A stretch of DNA of 64,000 bases from Isoetes taiwanensis (lineage: Eukaryota; Streptophyta; Lycopodiopsida; Isoetales; Isoetaceae). Location: the NCBI GenBank assembly GCA_021234155.1, contig JAJEKV010000040.1, positions 12,417,072 to 12,481,071 of the forward strand, in the 5' to 3' direction. Of the stretch, positions 55,057 through 64,000 are shown piece after piece. The notes below the pieces were generated by a model that saw only the letters and a list, made by a program, of their open reading frames with translations, searched no databases and was not told the DNA's origin. Numbering within the stretch: the first letter of the stretch is position 1; every line of letters starts with the position of its first letter. The translations under genes and the position numbers were made by a program.

Positions 55057-55439
55057 TGCTACCTTGTATTTATCAATAAGTTTTTACTTACTTGTGTTTG
55101 CAGCTTCATATATTGGACGTGCTCTTGGATGGTTTAATTGAGCCAAGTGAAAGGATGATAGAATTTTCATTGTATTGGTGAGCTTTTATTAGTTAAAACT
55201 TATCAGTAAGTAGGCACTTTTTAGTGTGATTCATTTTTTAATGTGATTCATATGTGTAAAGCTTTTCCCTGAAATATGCAGCAATAAATTTGAAGAATGG
55301 AGGGATATTTATCATTTCATGCATGAAAAGCCATGTCGAAAATACAGTAAGATGTATAAGCTATACTAAGATTGTTTAAGAATGCTAAGATTGAGAATAT
55401 GGCGGATCATCTTGCAATAATTAGGTGGTGTCCCTACTG
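55057..55439. other. No recognised feature
   Basis: AT-rich sequence without coding match on either strand. Confidence 0.35.
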
Positions 55440-55690
55440 AAGCCGTGTCCATCATCACATGTAGCAGTTGGTTAGGTGTAACCAACCCATCATATTTGGT
55501 CTGGATAGATGCAAATATAGGGCAGTTCTGAAGAGTGTGGCACTCACCTTCAATAATTCCAAGCTAATAGCATTATCAGACCATGTTTTCTCTCTCTTCC
55601 CCGGTCCATCTGCATGTATCAATTTCAAGTTGGTGTGCTCTTGTGCAAATGAATGGATGCAATCGCTCGCCAATTTTTCATGGGTAAATG
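55440..55690 (-). mobile_element. Degraded LINE C-terminal fragment
   Basis: Minus-strand reading in shifting frames gives ICTRAHQLEIDTCRWTGE and ECHTLQNCPIFASIQTKYDG, which align with the zinc-knuckle C-terminus at 49.35-49.67 kb. The first Cys pair of the knuckle is lost and stops occur. No 3' UTR or tail is attached. Confidence 0.7.
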
Positions 55691-56041
55691 TACTAACAGG
55701 TACTATTGTGTGGACCATTGACAAGCGTAGGATTAATCTAGTTTTTTGGTGCGATGTCTTTATCAACTCCAAAACACTGTTATTCCAAAGCTTACTCGAG
55801 AAAAAAATGCAACAAGCAAAGAACAAGGAAATAAACTTCAACAAAAGTGGTAAATTAATGTTTTGTTCATTTTCATTAGTAATGGCTATACATAGTTTCT
55901 GAATGCTTTTTTGTTAATCAAAATTGAAAACTAAATCCATTGGCTTTATTGTAGTTTGGACAATGATACATCAACATACTTCAATGAAAAAATATACAAG
56001 CATTGTAAATTGTGGAGCTTTAGCTTCTATGGTTCGTAGCT
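55691..56041. other. No recognised feature
   Basis: AT-rich; the 144-codon plus-strand frame overlapping 55468-55902 is the antisense of the LINE fragment plus chance extension. Confidence 0.35.
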
Positions 56042-56462
56042 CAAATCAATCTAATATGCCAGTGTTGCCACATGCGGACAGTAGAGGATGAGCACCATGC
56101 TCTGCAAGAGTGTCCGGCATATACGCATATCCGAGCAACACATGCTGATCTTAGATGCTCTGCAGCACCGCTGCATCAATTGCTGGCATCGCCAATGGTT
56201 GCACGTCTCGCATCCTACATTTTGCAAGTCTCTACCATCAGAGAATCCCTTACAGGACAAGGGATCTGAGAGCCTACTACTAGGGTTTTTCTCCCATGTG
56301 GGGGTTTTTTCATCCCAGTAGTAGGGACACATTGTATAGTGGCATTTGTCTTTTTGGTGTGGTTTTATCTGCTTTGTGTACTGCATGTACCGTCTCATAG
56401 GTCAAGTTTGGTCTCCGCGGACGTTAAAATATACTTCCTTCCTTCCTTCCTTCCTTCCTTCT
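56042..56462 (+). mobile_element. LINE 3' end: zinc knuckle, 3' UTR and TTCC tail
   Basis: The frame 56054-56269 reads CQCCHMRTVEDEHHALQEC, the zinc knuckle, then AYTHIRATHADLRC and ends SLTGQGI. The 3' UTR ends GGTCTCCGCGGACGTTAAAA and is followed by a TTCC-repeat tail to about 56462. The copy at 4731-4984 matches its 3' two-thirds. Confidence 0.85.
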
Positions 56463-57480
56463 TAAAATAACTACAATATGCGAGAATATAAAAAAGATCT
56501 AAACAACATCAACTTTTGCTACTCCCATCGGCCACTAGTTTCATGTATATCATAATTCTAGAAATACACTCTTCAGATCTGCTCAATACATGTACACTAG
56601 ATGAAATAATAGACATATACCATTGGCAATAAAGTAACGTCAACATTTCAAAATTTTATATATTTGTTAGGTATCACTTTCACTAATCCGTGAAGCATAA
56701 TCCTTGTGGTATTCCTTCCTCGGATCCATAAGTTGAAACACTTAGCTGAGACGAGGTATAACTCTTTACTTCTTTAAGATAAATGTGCAATTGGCTACAA
56801 AAAAGAAGGTTAAAAACATAAAGTTAAAAAGGTGCAATTACTATAAATTTATTTTGTACACAGCTCAAATTTAAGTTGGCATTGAGAAGCAAACATCATC
56901 CTTAACAGTATCGTAATAGACTGCTTCTAGTAACTTTGCTATTTTTTTTTATTAAAATGCATTTTCTAAGTTCTACTTAATAAGTTTAGACTTACCACCA
57001 AAAACAATGTCTCTAAAGCTTAATTTGCTTGTGGAATGGACAAAATTGTGGCGGAATAGGGCTTCTCATTCCCTAAAATTCATGCAATAAAATATATTAA
57101 TATCTGTTCTAAAGCAAAAGTTATAGATTAAGACTTAATTAGCAATGTTAATCATTTTCTCTCTGTATCCGTAATTCTAAAAATTATCTACTAAACCTGA
57201 CAGACCCACAAACCTTGCCAAGAAATTAAATACTCTCACAAAGATATAAAGGCTACCATATGGAAGCAAGACAAATTAAGACCAACGCAAGGTCATAATG
57301 CACAGGTTGTGCCATGACAATGAAATTTTTTGCGTTCCACCTTAACAATTATCCCCTATGTGATAGTGTTTAACATTCAAGATCATAACACTTAATTTAC
57401 TAATGTAGTATTATGGATACAACTCTTATATGATTCATTCAGAAGTGAATAATGTATGATAAACCTATCTTTTCTAACTA
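56463..57480. other. No recognised feature
   Basis: AT-rich DNA without coding or repeat structure that I can name. Confidence 0.35.
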
Positions 57481-57492
57481 GTGAATGACCTT

Positions 57493-57607
57493 TCGAGGCA
57501 GGGGTTTTTTAATCCTAGTAGTAATGATTGTACTAGCCCATTGTATGGGTCCCATGACCTATTGGTCTCCGTGGACGTTAAAAAAACTATTCTATTCTAT
57601 TCTATTC
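57493..57607 (+). mobile_element. LINE 3' UTR fragment with TATTC tail
   Basis: GGGGTTTTTTAATCCTAGTA, then GGTCTCCGTGGACGTTAAAA and CTATTC repeats. The conserved end is the same as at 4.97 and 56.43 kb, but the tail is of the TATTC type. Confidence 0.8.
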
Positions 57608-60600
57608 CTATAAAATTCATGTATTGTTCATGTTGACTTGGCTTCATATGGTGCCCAAATTATAATTGATTTTGGACATCTCAATGAGTGGGAAGGAGAA
57701 AGGAGGTTAAAGAGGAGGTGGATCTTATCCTTCTATTTTGGTCTCACCACATGCCAAAAAGATGTGGCTTAATCAGTGTTTTAACCTTTACAACTAATTT
57801 ATTGTACAATGTATGTAATAGAGAGGATATAGTCTTCGATCATGGAGTTTCTCTAAGAGTTCTTAGTGGAGCTTAATATGTGTGTCGCCATCAATCCAAT
57901 CTTTTTTGTTTTATGCAAAATGTGTGAACTTTATAGAGCCTGAGCATCCTTGTATTATTTGTAAAGTTCCACAAAACTTTCTATTTTTAGACTGAATGCT
58001 TGCCCAGGAGCACGTGGAACATTCTAGAACATTCTATTATGAGTTCTCCTGTGTCTACCAATAATGGGCCATTATTTTTTCTCATCTATAATCCCTCCAT
58101 TATTTGCAAATTTGAATTGTTTCTATCTCATTATAAGTATATAAAATTATTTCTTGTCTTATAGGCCTAATTTAGATATACTGGTGTTTCTTAAAAGCGT
58201 TCATTTAGGCAGAAGATAGTGTGGAAATGGGTTTGTTTTGTTATATATCTCTTTAAAAATGTTTAATTATGATGCATTGGTTGCATTAACCATTTTACTC
58301 AAAAACTAGAGGAAAGGTTTCTCATTCATATTTTTTATGATATTGTGGGATTGCAGGTACTTCAAAACCGTAGTTCTAGCTATAAACTGAAGAATATATT
58401 AGCTTGCTTTTATCAATTTAATTGATTGAGGTTCTCCTGTCCAAAAGGAGAGTCTCGTCATTTCCATGCTCCACCTCGGCAACATAAATCAAGGATTGCC
58501 TTATCAAAGTCAAACATAGTCATCTATACCGTTACCAAGACTACATTCTCATTTCTTGTCACTTGAGGAAGAAACACTGGTGTGTTATATTTTACCAGTG
58601 CTTGAGAAACATGCATAACCATACCCAAGGCAGATACATTAACATGTTAAAAATGAGAGGTCTTAAGTTCCTGTCATTTCATTCAATAGCATGCAACTAG
58701 TATATGGTGACACAAGAGCAATGTTGCATATTAATGTATAGAAACACCCTTTTTTTTTTAAGAATTCAGTCCTTATAATTAGCAAGCTTGCCTAACCCCC
58801 CTTACAACATTTCCTGAATTTTTAGCCTATCCACGCGTTAAAATACGTCAATTTATATAATTATGTACCATTAGATTACCTAATTTCTCATTGTACGGCC
58901 ATGAAAATTAGAAAGTCCATCAAAATTGTCTCAGTATGCTCCTAGCTTTCTAACTGGATCCTCTCTGGGTGTCCTAGCCGAATTCTATCGTAACAGGATG
59001 CAAAGCCAAATGTCACCAGGATGCACCGATTGGCTCCAGGCCAAAGAGTTGATGGTTGTTTTGAGCAAGGGATGGAGTGTGGAGCAGAGTTAATTTTGTG
59101 GTATAAGGCTCAACCTGACAGCTTTTTAATGCCTTTGGAGTAACCACATTCCACAAGGTAAAGAAATCTCATTTGAAATTTGCAGATTGATAGAAGGCTT
59201 GGGACAAGAAGGTTTTATTTCATTTTCTTTCCATAGTTTACATGCAAAAGACAACTCAGATGTCCAATATTTCACAACTTGTAACTTTCTCTTAAAATAC
59301 ATGTAAAAGCCCAGCAGACATTCTTGGTAAACACTAATGCATGAATTCAAACAAAGCTTTCAGGTACTATCATGATCTTATCTTTCTTATTCATTCTTTT
59401 TGGCATTCAATATGACACTGATACATCAGATAGGTTTTCTAAGTATTTTATTTGCTTTCTAAATACATTTATTTGTCTTCCGAAAGTATCCATGCAATAA
59501 AAAGTTATTAGGATGTTGATATGAAACTAGTTATTGATCCTTTGTTACTAGGCAAGTATAGGCTACCATTCTCCATATCTTTTGAAGCTAGAGAAGGCAT
59601 AAAATAAATGCTCAACTCATTCCATGACAAATTCCAGTCAATAATTGCTATATGTTATTAGATATCTCTAACCTAAACACCTAGACAACCATAACCCATG
59701 TAGAAGCATATAAAAAATTGCTACGCAGTTTACAATTGGTTTTCCCATAGGGAGCTGCAGCGTATACACATTGCATGACATTTATAAATGGAATGCCAAA
59801 ATCTAAGGCTCTCTAGCTCTTATATGGAGGGCCTCATGGGTGATCACTTTAATCTCTGCTTTTCAATCACTATCTTGCTACTAGCTTTGTGGGGTTATCA
59901 ATTTGATCTCTGTTGTTCAATCAATGTCTTACTATTAGCCCTTGTGTATGCTAAATTGCTCTAGGATTGGGTGTCTCTAATGGTGCTTCTGAACATAGAG
60001 TTGCCATTGACAGATTGAAACAGGTCATAGTTTTTTAGAAGAGTTGCAAAGGTTAATCGTTCACTTTAAGCAATTTAGAAGAGGATATCTGGTTTATGTT
60101 GTGTAGGTTTGTCAATAAAAATAAGTATAAGTTGAATCTGAAGATGTGAATAGACTTAAGACAAGCTATTATTAAAGCCTAAGTTATGCTTTCAAGTGAT
60201 CTAGGCAGTATATTATGTTGTGTCGAGTCTTCATTGTTTTCCAGAGAGGATCCATTGCCACCCTATATTGCTATAAGTTCCAATACATAGGGAGAAACAA
60301 CATTATGCTATAAGCAGTGGGAGGTCTGTGCATATTCTCTTGTTAGACAAGCAATGCTCTCTTGTTTTCATGTTCTTACATAAGGTGCAAAAGTGCTAAG
60401 AATTTTTCTATTCTTAACTACCTTCTTTTGCAGCAATTATCAAATATCCAGAGGCTACAAATTGAAGGTTCATCTAAGGAAACGGTTGTTTCAAGGGCTA
60501 AGAGTTTTAGGCATTTTATGAAGCTGATACAGCCAGTATTGACAGTACATGAGCCATGTGAACACCAATAGAGAATGCTCAGCTCATGATGACGATGAGA

Positions 60601-61255
60601 TGTATAATAGTGATACAAGCTGAACATATATCTGTTGACATGACTGCCCATGTGGGCAAATGGACCATGATTTAACATTTACTCTGCATATTGTCTAAAT
60701 TGACCTGTTAACAAGTAAGCTATGTGACACTTGAGGTGGCCATCTCAAGGATATATCAAAAGAACTGAGTTGATCTCTATATCTCACTCAACATCCTTTG
60801 TTTTCTATCACCTCCAACTCTAGCTTCTGATAATGTAACAGAGAAAGAGAGAGCCTCCTTATCTATAAATGTGCATGTTTTACTTCAGTTCTGGCTTTAA
60901 TACATCTTCATTAAACATGAGTAGCTCTGTTCTTAATGCTGCCTTATTATTTCTATAGGTGCCTGGATTAGCGTCACGTAATGACATTGCTGATCTTAGT
61001 AATGGTCAGACATCTATAGCTGCATGTGGATTATGAGATTATTCAACGCTGGAGACCACTACTGGAAATACTTGCTCACAATAATGGTAAGATATCATTA
61101 CTCGCACAGTATAAGGGATGAGCACCTTATGGCAATAGGATGTAATTTGTGCTGCATTCTGATTGTTTCATGCTTTATATTTTTGTGTGATGAAGGGTCA
61201 CCATCTGATTATAGGACATATATTTGTTGTAAGAATACACTGACAGAGTGGTATC
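57608..61255. other. AT-rich interval, no recognised gene
   Basis: Only frames below about 90 codons. A weak tandem duplication lies near 59843-59940 (ATCACTTTAATCTCTG and ATCAATTTGATCTCTG, each followed by TTCAATCA). Nothing else stands out. Confidence 0.35.
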
Positions 61256-61375
61256 AAAATACAGGTGCTATGGCCTTATAACAGAGTCACTCTCTGTATT
61301 TTGTATTACTATGTACCTTTTGCATGTAATATAATATAATCACTGTCGTTTCTCCAAAAAAAAAAAATACAGGTG
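61256..61375 (+). mobile_element. 96-bp retroposed insert with 12-bp target-site duplication
   Basis: AAAATACAGGTG occurs at 61256-61267 and again at 61364-61375. Between them lies a short sequence starting CTATGGCCTTATAACAGAG and ending CGTTTCTCC plus an A run. A perfect 12-bp duplication and a 3' A tail are the marks of LINE-mediated retroposition. The insert is probably the 3' tip of a LINE, SINE or mRNA. Confidence 0.85.
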
Positions 61376-62554
61376 TTGGTTATACCTCAAATGTAGGAGA
61401 ATAGGAGGTCGATATCACATCTCAACAAGCTAAATATAACAGGGGATCAAAATCCAAAGGCAGCACATAACCTACCCAGCTGTAGCAATAACAGCATACT
61501 AGTTTTCAAACCTAGCCATCATCACATAATTTATGCTCCACCTGTCTGATTGCCATAAGGGATCTTGTGACTTGGGTTCCTTGGGTTCCATTTCACATTG
61601 CATTGTTGCGTTACTTTTCTGGAACAATTTAGCTAGTTTGAACAACGGGATTTACTGCAAATGTGGCAAAGATGCAAATGTCTATTATATTGTTCATTTC
61701 AATGATAAAGTAGTGAAGGGCACTTTATAGATAATCTGAATATTCACTAATGTATGTCATTAGTAATATTCATATCTCAAGCTCATGCAGTAATTTGTAG
61801 TTCAGCAAAGGAAATTTATCCAAAATGAAGGTCTATAAGTAACTGCGCACCAAAATCTGGCTATAGCCATAGTGGAACAAGGTAGATAATAAATTTTCTT
61901 CTTAACAAAGTTTAGTCATTCCACAGAAGAAGGTACAGGTGGAAAAAAAAAAGTTTAGCTAAATATCAAAAACCTGCACCGTCATATTTAGCCTACTTTA
62001 GCTCATCGTTTTACATAAAATTTGCTTCCTTTATTTTCTGGTACCCATGTGCATCTATTATGCATCTATAACAAAATTATTTTTTAGGAATTATATCACA
62101 ATATAGGGCAAGTGTATGGGACAACACTCCTATGCTCATGTTATGCCATGCATAAACCCATCCTCCACCCCAGAAAATTTGAATGCATGAACAAAATAAC
62201 ATGTTAAGATTTATGAAATACACAAAGACAAATATAAGGCATGTATCAACTTGAAATGCTATATTCTTATGTTGCTTGAAATGGCATTTTTAGAGTTAAC
62301 ACATGAACAAACTTGCAACAATGGTTCATTTGTCCAATAAAATCATTACTTCTTCTATAGAAATGCCATTCTTGTCATTGTGAATGAACATGAAAGTTTT
62401 AAGTTTGCCTTTTTCCTCTTCCTTCATATCTTAATCCTCTCTATCTATCTATTCTTTCCTCAACCTTTGCCCCAAGACTGCCATTTTGCTAGTTGCTTGT
62501 TTTTTCCATTTCCAAACTATTCAATGCCTGTTCTTTATATGAAGACATTAAAGA
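61376..62554. other. No recognised feature
   Basis: AT-rich; no frame or repeat that I can name. Confidence 0.35.
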
Positions 62555-62697
62555 CTACAAAACTTGTTCGTCCACTAATAATATATTACCATAATATCCT
62601 ATGATTTCCGGACCCTTGTCAAGAGCTACAAAACTTGCCCTTCCAGGAAAATAGATTACCATAATGTCCTAAGATTTCTCATCCCTTTTCTTAAGAG
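62555..62697. repeat. Tandem duplication of a 71-72-bp unit
   Basis: CTACAAAACTTG begins both copies (62555 and 62626). They share ATTACCATAAT-TCCTA-GATTTC and end AAGAG. Confidence 0.85.
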
Positions 62698-63559
62698 ATG
62701 TAATATCAACTCATAATGCAACACTTACCCACACTAAGGCTATGATACTTACAAATTGATAGTCTCCACTAACCACCCATATGGAAAACGGCCCTTCTAT
62801 TTTTCGTTTCACAATTTTGTATGTTTGTTTTATCATAAAATGATAGATATGCATTGTTTAGATCGTAGGGATTACATGCATGGCATCTCGCGTACCAGAG
62901 ATTATTGCTCTATTTCATGAATGAATAAACCAACCGTTTTGCTAATTTTACTGTTGGTTTTACATTTTCCTTGTGTTGCTCTCAAAACAAAAAAGGATGG
63001 TTGATAAAGCATATTTTTTTCATTTCTACTGCAATAGGCGCCAGGCCGTGATACCTTATGCTAGGAGATTGTATATTGCATACGCTTCATATTGATTAGT
63101 TCAAACATGTGATATCAAGGCAATGGATTTCCAATTCCACACTACTTGATGGATGTTGATCATACTCGAATCCTTGATGTCAGATGTGGATAAGGTCATG
63201 CTATTGGCTTACCTTGAATCTAAATTTTTTTTGTTAATCATAAGATGATCAGTTTGAAGTTAAAAAAGCATGCTAAATTTATGTGCTCAAGGACTTAATA
63301 GAAAAAGGGGGGATATGGTAAGATATTAAGATAATATCTTTATTTGGGACCTCTCGATTTAGTGCACATGCACCTTGTTCTTGAGTCCCCTTATAATCTA
63401 AACATATAGAAAGTAATTTTTTCTTTGCTTTGTTGTTTCCTTTTTTCTCTTCTTTTTTCATTTTCTTCTTTGTGTGTGATGGGATGACACGTGAATTCAT
63501 CGCAACATTAATTTTCCCTTTATAATGTGGAAGTAGTATAGACATATAAGTTAGAGTAA
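62698..63559. other. No recognised feature
   Basis: AT-rich with pyrimidine runs near 63420-63470; no gene seen. Confidence 0.35.
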
Positions 63560-64000
63560 GAGTTCACTACTACCATGTTCTGGGATACTTGTATCCTACA
63601 ACGGGTGACAGCAGACGGAGGGCTTTATATGCAATGCAGAACAACTGTCACAGAGTAGGGCTTTATGACTTGTCCAACCAATCACACCTGTTGAGGGCCT
63701 TGGCAGAACCAGTTCTTCTATATGGAGTGGAAGTATGGGGGGAGGTTATATCGCTTGCCACCTAGAATGAATTGGGGCGAGTTCAACAATATTTTCTGAC
63801 TCGAGCACCTAAATGGTTCTATATCATATTTTTTTGCAAGAGACTCGATTCTCATCTCTCCAAAGGGCTCGATTGAAGACACGTCATATGGAAAAGACTC
63901 GCATTCCAAACCTCATCTACACTATTTGTAAAATGTCCACAACACCTCAAAGCATGTTGGAATGGGAAACAATCCTCCAGATGGAATGTGCACGAACAAA
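63560..64000 (+). pseudogene. LINE reverse-transcriptase C-terminal region, running off the window
   Basis: Plus-strand reading gives RRRALYAMQNNCHRVGLYDL, then LLRALAEPVLLYGVEVWGEV and, after a stop, LGRVQQYFLTRAPKW. The LLYG-E-WG and W/L-RVQQ-FL motifs follow the RT domain in LINEs of the type at 39.4 kb (LYRAEAWG). Stops break it. The element continues beyond the right edge. Confidence 0.7.

Overview
The window is nuclear DNA from a large, repeat-rich plant genome. The evidence is the element complement: a Ty1/copia element primed by initiator tRNA-Met, a chromodomain-bearing Ty3/gypsy element, an L1-like LINE with the plant ORF1 type, and plant-style Helitron ends. The species cannot be fixed from sequence alone; a fern or another large-genome land plant is a guess. 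I found no intact host protein gene, tRNA, rRNA or CRISPR array. Almost everything recognisable is a transposable element, a fragment of one, or a tandem repeat.

Layout. 1-3.9 kb: degenerate Ty3/gypsy pol (protease, RT, RNase H; no integrase seen). 4.7-7.4 kb: two short LINE 3' ends. 7.6-13.3 kb: four adjacent tandem-repeat zones (about 157-bp, about 166-bp and about 0.8-1.1-kb units, then a 1.2-kb array of 19-bp units). 15.0 kb: possible F-box relic. 16.9-17.2 kb: antisense LINE fragment.

17.5-42.55 kb is one Ty1/copia element on the minus strand, flanked by the 5-bp duplication TTATA. It has been split twice. An almost complete 4,988-bp LINE sits between gag-protease and integrase (35498-40485, with its own target-site duplication). 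A 14.3-kb insertion bounded by 25-bp inverted repeats (18300-32598) sits in the last codons of pol. That insertion carries eight copies of a GC-rich palindrome, a 183-bp Mutator-like MITE, and two outward-facing Helitron 3' ends enclosing 9.2 kb that contains spliced-gene-like exons.

42.76-52.2 kb: an L1-like LINE on the minus strand, whose ORF1 is split by a small chromovirus derivative (47484-50616). That derivative keeps two LTRs, a primer site, the integrase C-terminus and a chromodomain, and it has itself received a LINE fragment. 52.3-64 kb: further LINE 3' ends, a 96-bp retroposed insert with a perfect 12-bp duplication, small tandem duplications and long AT-rich stretches without recognisable content; a LINE RT fragment runs off the right edge.

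No genes here form a pathway. The relationships are of nesting and relative age: copia and the L1-like LINE are the older hosts, and the LINE at 35.5 kb, the 14.3-kb insertion and the chromovirus are later arrivals. The most unusual parts are the 14.3-kb TIR-bounded insertion, the inverted Helitron termini, and the palindrome family.
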